From Phaseolus vulgaris (Eukaryota; Streptophyta; Magnoliopsida; Fabales; Fabaceae): 64,000 nt of DNA. The translations under genes and the position numbers were made by a program. This document shows positions 21,279-31,646 of this stretch, piece by piece. Location: contig NC_023751.2 in the NCBI RefSeq assembly GCF_000499845.2, positions 32,858,309 through 32,922,308 of the forward strand, written 5' to 3'. The notes below the pieces were generated by a model. The model made no database searches, was not told where the DNA came from, and worked only from the letters and a program-made list of their open reading frames with translations. Each line of letters begins with the position of its first letter. The stretch's first letter is position 1.

Positions 21279-22318
21279 TTGAAGAGCAAGGATGAGGTAT
21301 TCTACTGCTTTAAAATATTTAAAGCATTTGTTGAAAGACAAAGTGACAAACAAATTAAGATGGTGCGTAGTGATGGAGGAGGTGCGTACAAATCTAATGA
21401 GTTCAAGAGGCACTGTGAAGAACTTGGATTGCAGCATAACATAACATGTCCCTACACACCTCAACAGAACGAAGTTGCCGAGAGAAAGAATAGAACAATC
21501 ATGAACATGGCGAGGAACATGCTTAAAGCAAAAGGTATGCCAAATTATTTTTGGGCTGAGGCTCTAACATGTGTGGTATATTTGATAAACAGATCACCCA
21601 TTCAGAGTGTTCCTAACACAACTCCGATTGAGGCATGGAGCGGATTCAAACCCAATGTGCAACACTTGAAGGTATTTGGGTCCATTACTTATGCTCATGT
21701 TCCCAATGCAGCAAGATCGAAGTTGAATGATAAGGCAGTGAAGACCATTTTCATTGGATATAAGCATGGGGGATACAAATTGTACAATCCAATGACAAAG
21801 AAGGTGATTGTTACTCATGATGTTACATTTGTCGAAGATGAGGAATGGCAATGGAATGCAACAACTGAAATGAATTCGAAAAACAATAAATGGGAAGACT
21901 TGCAGATGGAATGGCAATGGAATCAAAACCCGTGAGACTTGCAGATGCCATTCAACACCCTAAATGGGAAGAGGCTATGAATGAAGAATTGATGGCGATG
22001 GAGAAAAACAATATCATGACTCAAATTGGTTTTAATCTAGAAGTTTCAATTAAGATTTATGTTGACAATGTTTTTGCAATTAATCTTGCAAAGAATCCAG
22101 TTTTTCATCAAAGAAGTAAACACATTGATATTCGTTATCACTTCCTGCGAGACCAAGTTAGGAAGAACATGATCAAATTGGAATACTGCAAATCAGAAGA
22201 TCAAATTGCAGATATTTTCACTAAGCCATTGAAGATCAATGTTTTCATCAAGTTAAGAAATTTGTTAGAGCAGGAAGGTTGTTCCAAATCAGAATTAAGG
22301 GAGGATGTTGATTATTAA
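21279..22318 (+). pseudogene. copia integrase / RNase H remnant
   Basis: Two overlapping frames (21279-21935 and 21890-22318). The first encodes the integrase part after the first catalytic Asp, with D and E in SDGGGAY and NEVAERKN. The second encodes a short RT N-terminal stretch fused to RNase H (YVDNVFAINLAKNPVF, then QIADIFTKPLK). A frameshift near 21900 separates them. The reverse transcriptase active site is absent. Confidence 0.87.
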
Positions 22319-22561
22319 TTCTGATTTTATTACCCTTAAATTATTATCCAGTTATTTTTGCATTAATGGTCAGTTTATAGAGCTGTTAGTATTCTTATTT
22401 TATAGCTTCCAATAATTGTAATTTTATTATATATATATATATTATTGAAGTAAATCAAAATGAATAAGATCAGTTCACCAGTTTTGCAATTTTGTGCAAT
22501 TACCTTCAATCAGTTTCTACAACCTTTTGCCTTTTCTTATTTTCTACAATTAGTTCCTACA
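22306..22561 (+). repeat. 3' LTR of the truncated copia
   Basis: Begins TGTTGATTATTAATTCTG and ends TAGTTCCTACA. It matches the LTRs of the 15161-19856 copia but carries only one copy of the start block that is doubled there. Includes a (TA)n run near 22426. Confidence 0.85.
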
Positions 22562-23590
22562 TTGTGTGTGTAAAAATTAAAATTAAATCAATCAAAATTT
22601 AGTATTATTTATTATTATTATGAAATGATTATTTGTATATTGAATAATAAAAGTTAGATTATTCATTTATCATATAATCTATCTCTTAACATTGAATGTT
22701 ACAGATTTTAGTATCATACGTAATTTATATATAAGAATTGGAATATCATACAATTACATAAATCTCAAAATTCTTTTATAAAAAAACTCTTCTTGTTAGG
22801 GACTACTGTAAAACCAAAACATCTGAGCTGAAAAAAAAAAACAAAACATCTGAGTTAATCAGAAATCATTAGTAGTTGGTTTCAGGGTAACGTGTAGTAG
22901 TAATTTATTACCTTACCAAAAAGGCAATTTAGAATTCATTATGAAACTGTCTGGCAGAACACGGCACACAATATATAACATCATAATCTTTACATTGAAA
23001 CCCCTTTCGTCAGCTCTTATACAACAAATATTCACGCTCAAGGTTGCATAATTTAAATAAAATTTGAATTTCATCACTCTGTTTTGTAAGTATAAAATAA
23101 TTATATACGCTATCAACTAATAATAAAACAATTATTAATGAATATATGACTTAGTAGAAGTTATATAAAGTTTAACAAATTTGTTATAAAAAATAATTAC
23201 GATTAAATAATGTTGTAAAATTTTGTTATCTAATAAATTTTAAGAACCGCCATTAAGTGTTATATTTAAATGAGAAGTAACACATCTATATTGGTTAAAT
23301 AGTATTTATACCCCCGTATAATATAATGATTTTTTTTAATTGTCTAACTATTTTTAATCATCTCAATTTTACCTTATTTTTACTAAAAATAAGTTAATGT
23401 AATCGTTTTTTTTTGTCAAATTCATGAAGATGACGTGTTGGTTCTGTCAATAAATCAGTGTAATTTATTATTGATGTGATATGTAATTGAATTAAAATCT
23501 TGTTAAGGTCATCTATTATAATCTTGATAACATCATCTATTTTCTTAAGTTAAAACAAAAGGAAAACCCCAGATGCAGAAGTTTTAGGGC

Positions 23591-23598
23591 TATAAATA
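23591..23598 (+). promoter_or_regulatory. TATA box of the 8-cysteine gene
   Basis: TATAAATA in GGGCTATAAATAGCC, 96 bp before the chosen start codon and conserved with the left arm. Confidence 0.75.
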
Positions 23599-23686
23599 GC
23601 CTTGTGTTCAGTTGTTGATCATTCACAATCGATCACATAGAAAAGTGTAAGAAAGTGTGGTGAAGGAATTAGGTTTGTTGAGTGAA

Positions 23687-24016
23687 ATGGATTTGAAGGG
23701 TAGTGTTTGTGTTGCTGTATTCCTCTGTCTCAATCTCCTCTCAGTCTCAATGGTCACCTCTCAAACATGTCTTATGAATATGGTTGGGTTGAGAGCATGT
23801 TCTGGTTTGTTGAATTTGAGTCTTATAGTGGGGTCACCCTCCGACTGCTGCGACACCCTTCAGGGGATGGGAGCTCATGCTGGTGTTTGCCTTTGCACTG
23901 CCCTAAAAGCTAACGTCCATGGCATCATCCCCGACCTTTCCGAATTATCTCTTATCTACAACACAACTCTCAGTACTTGTGAAATGCCCACCTCTGAATT
24001 TGATCAATGTCCGTAA
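23687..24016 (+). CDS. 8-cysteine-motif secreted protein (hydrophobic-seed / lipid-transfer type)
   Basis: Encodes 109 residues. The ATG at 23687 (MDLKGSVCVAV) is preferred over one 10 codons upstream because the paralogue in the left arm starts at the same place (MGLKGSV) and a signal peptide begins there. Residues 1-25 form a hydrophobic signal peptide ending near VTSQ. The mature part has the 8-cysteine pattern: C (SQTC), C (RAC), CC (SDCCDT), CxC (VCLCTALKAN), C (STCEM), C (DQCP). The CLCTALKAN and GI-x-P-x-LS segments resemble the hydrophobic-seed/proline-rich 8CM proteins and, more broadly, plant lipid-transfer proteins. The likely role is an extracellular or seed-surface lipid-binding protein; the ligand is unknown. 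Single exon with a TATA box. The 3' flank was hit by a LINE 43 bp after the stop, so the native polyadenylation region is now 5 kb away. Confidence 0.85.
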   Translation: MDLKGSVCVAVFLCLNLLSVSMVTSQTCLMNMVGLRACSGLLNLSLIVGSPSDCCDTLQGMGAHAGVCLCTALKANVHGIIPDLSELSLIYNTTLSTCEMPTSEFDQCP

Positions 24017-24089
24017 ATTGGACACTTTGTTGAATGTCTGAGTCACATATGATAATGTTTACGTTGTTTGCGCGAAGGATCTCACGCAC

Positions 24090-24674
24090 GGGGTCTCCTC
24101 CGCAGCCCTCGACGGCGAACCGTGGCGCGTTGCTGGTAAGATGGCCTCCCTTGCCGTTGATGCGTCACCTCCTTGTACCTTTGACTCCACTCGTATGGCT
24201 GCCACACGCGAAGCGAAGGTGTCTCCGAACTGCCTAGTCACGCTTGTATCTGTCGGAGATGTCGACTTGGTGGTGGCGGAAACCTCATCGGAATCTGGCA
24301 GCAACCATGCGTACTCGCTGGTAGTCCGTAGGCCGTTGTGCATGGCTACAAGCCCTGTGGGAAACATGCGTATTTATCGTAAAGGTGTAGTGATGCCCGG
24401 TGTTGGACAAAGGTTGATGGAAATTGGGGAATGTAGCAACAGCAAGTCACAAGAGGCGGGGCATACACGCGTCGATGGACTCAAAGAATTATCTCATAAA
24501 ATGGATGTAAGGTTAGTATCTAATTCTACCGCTTGTTCTAATAATGATACTAAAAACTGTTTGGTCTGGTTAAACAATGAAAAGTTGGAAGCAGATAGAA
24601 TTTGGAATTCAGGAAAGAAAGTAGGATACTCTCGGTTTGGAAACGAGGATGATATTTTAAACAAGTTAAAATGA
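24090..24674 (+). pseudogene. LINE ORF1 remnant
   Basis: A GC-rich open stretch (24141-24674) preceding ORF2. It lacks the CCHC knuckle seen in the 31647 LINE and has no residue pattern I can place. Position just upstream of the endonuclease is the main reason for the call. Confidence 0.45.
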
Positions 24675-24732
24675 TTGGAAGAAAGGGACAATGGGAAAGA
24701 GGGATTAGGTTGGGATGGACAATTTGTTGTTA

Positions 24733-25788
24733 ATGATGAAACTCATTAGTATGAATATAAGGGGTTTGGGAGGAAAGATAAAAAGGAAGTATATTAGTGA
24801 GCTCATTAAAAAATAACAAGTTGGAGTTATTTGTCTGCAGGAAACAAAATGCGAACAGATTAGTAAGGAAAAGTGTTATCAAATGTGGGGGTCAAATGAA
24901 ATCGACTGGATTGAGGTTGGAGCAGTTAATAATGGTGGAGGAATAATCACGATGTGGAAGAAAGATTGTTTTGAATTGAAAGGGTTCAAAAGTGGAAACA
25001 ACTACTCAATTATTGAAGGAATATGGAAGGTAGGGAAGCCAATGGAAATAACAATAGGTAATGTTTACTATGGTGGTAGTCTAAGAGAAAAGAGAAGTAT
25101 TTGGGATGAGATAAGTGAGATAAAGAAAAATCACCGAATAAAACTGTGGTGTGTAGCTGGAGATTTTAATTCTATTAGATGTGCTGGGGAGAGAAGAGGT
25201 CAAAATTACAATGTCAACTATAGTAGTGAAATACGAAGTTTTAATAAGTTTATTGAGGATTCTAGTCTGGTTCATATTCCTTTGGTGGGTAGAAAGCTTA
25301 CTTGGTACAAACCTAATGGGACAGCAAAGAGCAGAATAGATAGAGTCTTAGTCTCCCTTGAATGGCTAGAGAAGTGGTCGGGAAGCAAATTGTATGCGGA
25401 AGGGAGATCGGTTTCGGACCATTGTGCGTTAATTTTAAAGGAGATAAACATCGATTGGGGTCCAAAACCGTTTAGATGTCTTGATGTTTGGCAAAAAGAC
25501 AACCGGTTTAAGGAATTAGTAAAGAATAAGTGGGCAAGCTACGACATCAGGGGAAACGGCTTGTACGTCTTAAAGGAGAAATTGAAAAGGTTAAAGTTTG
25601 ACATAAGGAATTGGAACAAATATGTCTTTGGAGATGTTAATAAACAAAGAGTGGATTTGGAAAAGAGAGTCCAAGATTTGGACGGAAAAGACGATGAGGG
25701 GGAGTTGAGTGTGAAAGACAGAGAAGAGAGAATACAATTGTTAGCTGATCTGGGACAAGTGAGAGCTAAACAAGAGGCGATCTTGTAG
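24733..25788 (+). pseudogene. LINE ORF2, APE-type endonuclease domain
   Basis: Starts MMKLISMNIRGLGG with the endonuclease Asn (MNIRG), then QETK with the catalytic Glu (VICLQETKCEQ). Further motifs are VAGDFNSIRCAGERRG, TWYKPNGTAKSRIDRVLVS and SDHCALIL, the Asp-His pair of the family. One frame, interrupted by a TAA near 24815 and ended by a TAG at 25786-25788; after that stop it reads on as ARVSWISQGDLNTKFY, the usual linker to the reverse transcriptase. It nicks target DNA in intact elements. Confidence 0.9.
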
Positions 25789-26838
25789 CAAAAAGCAAGG
25801 GTTAGTTGGATAAGTCAGGGGGATTTGAATACAAAATTTTATCGCTCAAGTATTAAGTGGAGGAGGATACATAATGGGATTAATGGTCTCAAGGTCAGAG
25901 ATCAGTGGTACGAAGATCCAACCGTAGTAAAAGCTAGTGTGAAGGAATATTTTGAGAGTAGATTTAGTAGGGGGAAGTCATCTGGTTAGATTGAATAATG
26001 TTCGGTTTAAGGGCATATCTAGGGAGGACAATGAAATATTGGTTGGAATTATAACTGAAGAGGCAGTCTGGAATTGTGATAGTTCCAAAAGTCTTAGACC
26101 AGATGGTTTTAATATTGGATTTTTAAATTCTGTTGGGACATTTTAAAAGGAGATGTGGTGAATGCGGTACAAAGTTTTGCAGATGGTGGAAGTTGGCCGA
26201 AAGGCACTAATGCTTCCTTTATTACTCTGGTTCCAAAGGTTGCAAATCCACAACATTTGAATGAGTTTAGACCGATTTCTTTGGTGGGATGTGTGTATAA
26301 AATCATTTCTAAAATCCTCTCTTCAAGGTTAAAAAGGGTTTTAAACAAAGTTATTGATCCCAGGCAGTCTGCATTTTTGGAAGGTAGAGGTTTGTTGGAT
26401 AGTGTGCTAGTGGCCAACGAGACACTTGAGGAGGTAAAAAGGAAAAAGAAAGAGTGTATGGTATTTAAGGTGGATTATGAAAAGGCATATGACTCAGTAA
26501 GTTGGGAGTTTATTTACTACATGTTGGGAAGATTGGGCTTCGGTGGTAAATGGATCGAATGGATAAAAAACTGCTTAGAGTCATCCTCGTTATCTGTGTT
26601 GGTAAATGGAAGCCCAACAATTGAGTTCAAACCTATGAAGGGCCTAAGACAAGGGGATCCTTTAGCCCCTTTCCTTTTCCTAATTGCGGCTGAAGGTCTT
26701 GCAGGGGTAGTTAGACAGGCGGAAGAAAAGAAGTTAGTAGAAAGTATTGAGGTCGGGGAAAAGCAGGTAAAGGTGAGCATGCTCCAATATGCAGACGATA
26801 CTCTATTTTCCGTAAAGCCTCAATCCAAAGTGTTCTGA
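25789..26838 (+). pseudogene. LINE ORF2, reverse transcriptase domain
   Basis: The 26155-26838 frame carries ASFITLVPKVANPQ, FRPISLVGCVYKIISKIL, QSAFLEGRGLLDSVLVANE, FKVDYEKAYDSVSW, LRQGDPLAPFLFL and the active-site LQYADDTLF. The upstream part (25789-26150) is frameshifted near 25980 and 26145. A frameshift after YADDTLFSVK near 26838 separates it from the C-terminal part. Core catalytic aspartates are present. Confidence 0.92.
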
Positions 26839-28420
26839 CTTTAAAGGCTATTCTGAAGTGTTTTGAACTAGCATTTGGCCTTAAGGTTAACTATTCCAAG
26901 AGTAAGGTTGGTGGAGTGGGAGTGAATATGAATCAGACGATGATTTTTGCCTCTATCCTTAATTGTGACATTATGAAGGCACCTTTCAGTTACTTGGGGG
27001 TGATGGTAGGTAGGAATCATAAGAGGTGTGCTTTTTGGGAAGGTATGCTTAATAAGTTACGAAATAGGTTGAGCGCGTGGAAAGGGAAATCTCTCTCTTT
27101 GGCTGGCAGAGTATGCCTTATCAAATCGGTACTTACGTCCTTACCACTCTTCTATGTCTCCCTATTTTGTATGCTGATGACTGTGATGAGGGAAGTGAAA
27201 AGGATACAAAAAAACCTTTTGTGGGATTGGGGGTCAGAGAACAGGAAAATTGCTTGGGTGGCGTGGGATAAGATATGTCAATCGAAAGATAAAGGCAGTT
27301 TAGGGGTTATTGACATAGAAAAGTTTAACTTAACTCTTCTAGGGAAATGGATTTGGAGACTTAAGTCTGAAGAGAGAAGTTTTTGGAAGGATATTCTAGT
27401 GTCTAAGTATGGTGGGTGGAGGGGATTAAAATCTCAAGGTCAATTTTGTAAGGAGTCGTTGTGGTGGAGAGACCTTAGGAAGGTATGGTACTTAGAGGGG
27501 TGGGGTAATGATTTTGAAGGCAGAGGTCGGTGGGAAGTAGGGGATGGGAAAGAAATCAGGTTTTGGGAGGATAATTGGTTGAAAAACATTCCTCTACTAC
27601 ATAAGTTCCCTAGGCTCTTTTCAATCTCCTTAGATACTGATTGTACTCTTTCTCAAGTTGGGGTTTGGAATAATAATATTTGGTCGTGGAAGTTGCGGTG
27701 GAGAAGGAATCTTTTTGAGTGGGAATCCAGTTTGGTTGTTCTTCTGATGTAGTTGGTGGATAACAAAAGGTTAACAAGAGAGGGTGGAGTTAAACCCGAT
27801 AAATGGATCTGGAGGGATGTAGAAAACATGGATTTCTCTGTGAAAGCAGCTTATAAGTGTCTCATGGGGGAGACGTCTGTAGTGGATGAGGTTTTATTCG
27901 TGAATTTTTGGACTCTAAAGACATTACCCTCGGCACAATTGTTGGCTTGGAGGGTGATATGTAATGCCATTTCCACGAAGGATAATCTCTCGAGACGTGG
28001 CATAACTTTGATGACTGATCGGTGCCCTCTGTGTGGTGCGGAAGAAGAGTCGGTAAGACACTCTCTTTTTTTAATGTAGAATTTCTTGGAGAATTTGGGG
28101 TATGTGTCTAGAGTGGTTGGGGTTCATCTCGGTGATACATCGTGACCCACAAATGAACTTTAGGTTGTTCAAACCTATAGGCTTGAACCATGCAGTTACC
28201 AGGTGTTGGGGGGTATTTGGGTAGGTATTGTGAGTGAAATTTGGAACCATAGGAATAGGGTTGTGTTTGAGAATGGGCGGGTGGATCTAGTGGAGGTCTT
28301 TACCGTGGCACAAAGGAAAACTTGGTCTTGGGTCACAGTAAAAGAAAAATGGGTTGTCTTCTCTTACTCCGACTGGTGTCTGGAACCTCTCTGTTGTATG
28401 AGGTATTTGAAAGACTAATT
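26839..28420 (+). pseudogene. LINE ORF2, C-terminal region with zinc-binding domain
   Basis: Three frames (26916-27752, 27753-28079, 28203-28418). They encode SYLGVMVGRNHKR, LAGRVCLIKSVLTSLPLFY, IRFWEDNWLKN, WRRNLFEWES and the zf-RVT stretch LAWRVICNAISTKDNLSRRG with CPLCGAEEESVRHSLF. The end is EIWNHRNRVVFENG. Stops at 27750 and 28077 and a frameshift near 28090 break it. Confidence 0.88.
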
Positions 28421-29167
28421 CCTTGTTTTATTTAACTAACGTTTTGTTTCCCGTCCTGGTAGTCGTGGTGTGGTTTTTGTGCAGGTCTCATCAGTAAATC
28501 TTGTCTGGCATGGTTGGATTGAGGTTTGGAAGGTATTGTATGTTTGTGCAGGTTGTCTTGGTCTTTTCTTTTTGGCAGGGTAGGATTGGTGTCTGAACTG
28601 CAATAAAGGAAGTGACTATATGCATGGTTATCGGTTTGGTATTGGATTCTTTATGATGTTTGAGCTGAGGCAAATGGATATGTGACTCTTTTTTATTACT
28701 GGTGTGGCCAATTTGGGAAGCTTTTAAATGTTTTTTGCGGGTTTTCCTGATGTACGCATCCTCCTCGTAGGATCGGGTTGTTGATGTTAGTATTTGGTTC
28801 TTTGGTATATCTCAGTCTGCTACAAAGATATGGATTAGTTGTTTAGATGTTGTATTGTATTGGTTTGTTGTGCTTGTCACTTGGGTATGGTACTCCAACC
28901 TGTTGCCAAAGATTTTGTTTTAGTTAGATGTTTTTAATTGTTGGATGTATGTCCTTGATTGAGTGTGTGACATATTTGGTGGGGTGAGGTAAATGTGTTT
29001 GTTGGGTTTATGTACTTTGTCTGGAATTTATCTTTGATCTGTAGTGCAATGTTTGTTGGATTCGTTGGTAGGGTACTAGAAAACTTGATTTTAGAGTTTT
29101 GTATAAGGGTTAGGACACCCCTAAAGTGTCTCATTTTATTTTATTTATTCTTTACTGATAAAAAAAA
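28421..29167 (+). other. LINE 3' untranslated region and tail
   Basis: T/G-rich non-coding sequence ending TTTATTTATTCTTTACTGATA plus A-run. The tail motif is shared with the LINE ending at 34082, the small fragment ending near 44968 and the SINE ending near 46330. Confidence 0.8.
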
Positions 29168-29450
29168 ATATTGTTCTTTTCATTTTGTTTTAGTGTTTTC
29201 CGTCTTTCTTTTCCACTCCTTCCACACGGTTCTAATGAAACCCTAAACCCTCCATCACCCTTTCCTTATCCTTATCCTTATATTTAAATAAAACTTATGT
29301 CACGCTTAACTCCTTTACTTTTTCTTATAAAATATCTTTTCTTTTTAACACACTTCCTGCATCCTATATAATTCTTCAAACTAAACACAATAATTTAAGT
29401 CAAACTTATCTCATACACACTTACATCAAATCTACTATAAAAAAATAAAC

Positions 29451-30393
29451 ATAAAGTCAAGAGTTTACCCCATATTACTACCATTTGAGAATTTCGATGT
29501 AACATTCAATTAGTAACAAATCAAAGAAGAGATCACCGAGAAGAAAAAAAAGAGTAAAACCTTCGTTAAAGTATTCTCCTCACACAAGAAAATCACTCTC
29601 TTTTTCATTATCATCTTCATCATTTACAACTTTTTTATTTCGATATTTCTTTTATTTTACAGAAATTTTACATATCTTGTTGAAATTTCACTTCTCACTA
29701 TTTGTTAGGACTAAGTTGTAACTTTTGTATTCCTCACAACATGCTTTCAGAAAATTCATATATAAAAATAGTTTTCATAATTCAGAAAGTTATTTTAAAA
29801 ATTTAAATGCAAAAATATATTTAAAAAAAAGTTTCATGAGTATATTTTTTCGCACATCTCCATTTATTTTTTGGTATTTCATATAAAATTGGACGAAGTA
29901 GTTGCCTAAGTAATGTGTTTTAAATATTCTTTTAGACTTTTGTAATTTCAAACCAGCTGTTTAGGTTTTTAGAACATTCTTCTACCAAATATACTATATT
30001 ATTTAATATTTGAAACATTGAATAATTTAATGAAATAACTATTAGTATTATTTAATAATTTTTCATCAGGTTAATATCAATTTTAATGTATAGAAATCGT
30101 CACTCGACATAAATGAAATATATTAGCCAGGTTGGATTAAATTTAATCCATTTACAAACAATCTCAACCCAATTTATTTAAATTAGATTGTTTCATGGGG
30201 TATATATATGAAGATTAAAAAATAAAATACAAAAAAGAATAAACAACTTAATGACATGTAAATTAGTAATATTTTATTATTATTCATGTTTATGCTGCAA
30301 TCTGAAACCAAAGTATGTTGATGTGAAAAGTATAAACTAAATTACAACTAAAATGGTTTCACTCCATGATAATAAAGATATTTTTAAACAAAG
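29451..30393. other. AT-rich intergenic
   Basis: No gene, repeat unit or terminus recognised. Long A/T runs and short direct repeats only. Confidence 0.5.
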
Positions 30394-31140
30394 TTTTTTT
30401 TTATCAACAAGAAAAAATAAAATGAATATGACCCGTTTAAGGGGTGGTGCAACCTTTATACAGAATAAAAGTGACAAAACGTCCTCTCTCCAGATAAAAA
30501 TAAAAACAACAAAGTTACCTCCAACTACCTACTCCAAAGTTACCAGCTAGACAACGGCAAAATCAAGAAACAACTCGACCACCCTATAAGCAACTTTTAA
30601 TCGAGTGCATACATACCAGAGGTTCTAGACACCAATCAGAGAAGGAGAAACTCACTAATGATATCTTTGAGAAAATTCAAGACCAAACTTTTAACTGTAC
30701 CAAGAAGAAAATTTCAAAATGATTAACCACTCCACCATTAAAAATAAATTTATTCCTATGTATCCAACTCACTTACCAACGCAATCCAAACATTACCCAA
30801 AATTAAATGAACAAATGTAGGCGCATCAAGAATTTTAAACTGCATGAAATTTGAAACATGGTTAAGAAGATCTTCCAAACTCACTCCTAAGCCTAGCAAA
30901 GATTCCAAACTAGCCAAGAAACTCCTTTTTCCCCCCCACACAAGCAACAAAGGTTGCTCACAACCTAAATCTTTTGTCTCTCCAAATTAACCTTGGAGGC
31001 TATCTTGTTTTCATTCACCCTCTAGGTTGTGACATGAGTTAAAGCAAAAGCCTTAATCCTCCAGAAGAAGTTGTACAACCGTGAATTTTCCTTTTCTCTC
31101 GTTCCCTTAAGGAGACCGTAGGCAGACTTGACAGAGGTTA
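30394..31140 (-). mobile_element. LINE 3' fragment (5' truncated), minus strand
   Basis: On the minus strand it reads SVKSAYGLLKG, FFWRIKAFALTHVTTWRVN, NLCCLCGGKKEF and further LINE C-terminal text, ending in GGTCATATTCATTTTATTTT, CTTGTTGAT and an A-run at 30394. Heavily mutated. It lies head to head with the LINE piece starting near 31600. Confidence 0.72.
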
Positions 31141-31149
31141 AACTTGCTT

Positions 31150-31600
31150 TGCATAAACGGTGTTGATTGGCGTAGTGCCTTTAATGCGCGGTGGCAAGGG
31201 TTTCGCAGGGGCGGAGGCGGTGTGCCAGATCGTGCTTCGCGATGACCAGGTGCTTCGCGCAGGTCAATCAAGGGCGCAACGGCGACAACTGCTCAAAGGC
31301 GAGTCTGGATGGCGTGGTCTGAGACGAGTATGGATCACGTTTCGCGCATCTGTTGCATGATTGCAGAGTGCAGCGACGACAAGTGTTGGTATGTGTTGCA
31401 GCGCAGAGGAAATCCACCAGGTGAGAGGTGTTGCGTGCATGGGGTACGACTGTGCGTGGCGGTAGTGTGGGGGCGGTTGTGTGCGGTGCTGGTATGACCG
31501 TACATGGCGGTGGTGCAGTGAGCAGTGGTTGTTCGCTGCCTAGACTGTGGCGGGCAGTGACGGATCTTGGCAGTAACCTGTGTCTTTTGAAATGGTGGAA
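31150..31600. other. GC-rich unassigned block
   Basis: About 450 bp with clearly higher GC than its surroundings and many CGC, GTGCGG and GGTGG words. Several short overlapping open frames on both strands are expected in GC-rich DNA and I do not call any. It takes the place of the N-terminal part of the LINE ORF1 that follows and may be the LINE 5' region. Confidence 0.4.
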
Positions 31601-31646
31601 AGACCAGGGGTGATTTTTTTCCATCATCAAAGGTCTTGGTACTCCT

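Larger units (their letters stand above)
21255..22561 (+). mobile_element. Truncated copia element with internal deletion and 3' LTR
   Basis: Same family as 15161-19856 but on the opposite strand. The left end starts abruptly inside integrase (KTWIDLLKSKDEVFYCF). The core continues through MVRSDGGGAYKSNEF and NEVAERKNRTIMNMARNM to the integrase C-terminus (FIGYKHGGYKLYNP). Near 22010 the start of the reverse transcriptase (EAMNEELMAMEKNN) joins directly to late RNase H (MTQIGFNLEVSIKIYVDN), so almost all of RT is deleted. The frame ends SELREDVDY at 22318, overlapping the LTR start. The purine tract TTAAGGGAGGA precedes the 3' LTR at 22306-22561. No 5' LTR. Confidence 0.9.
24060..29167 (+). 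mobile_element. L1-like LINE, near full length (5.1 kb)
   Basis: Inserted in the 3' flank of the 8-cysteine gene. The left junction follows ATAATGTT (24052-24059). The right side has a short polyA after ACTGATA and then ATATTGTT (29168-29175), a probable target-site duplication with one mismatch. The uninterrupted left arm gives the empty-site sequence. Order: GC-rich 5' region and ORF1 remnant, APE-type endonuclease, reverse transcriptase, zinc-binding C-terminal domain, 3' UTR of about 750 bp and a TTTATTCTTTACTGATAAAA tail. Stops and frameshifts show it is inactive. Confidence 0.9.
22795..29450. repeat. Right arm of the inverted duplication, split by a LINE
   Basis: The parts 22795-24059 and 29170-29450 match the reverse complement of 4725-6210. 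The arm continues unbroken across the LINE at 24060-29167: TTCATTTTG and CCTTTCCTTATCC occur in the same order in the left arm without interruption. Confidence 0.83.

Noticed and set aside
31160..31630. Several overlapping open frames up to 120 codons
   Set aside because: GC-rich DNA yields long chance frames on both strands; none has a recognisable domain.
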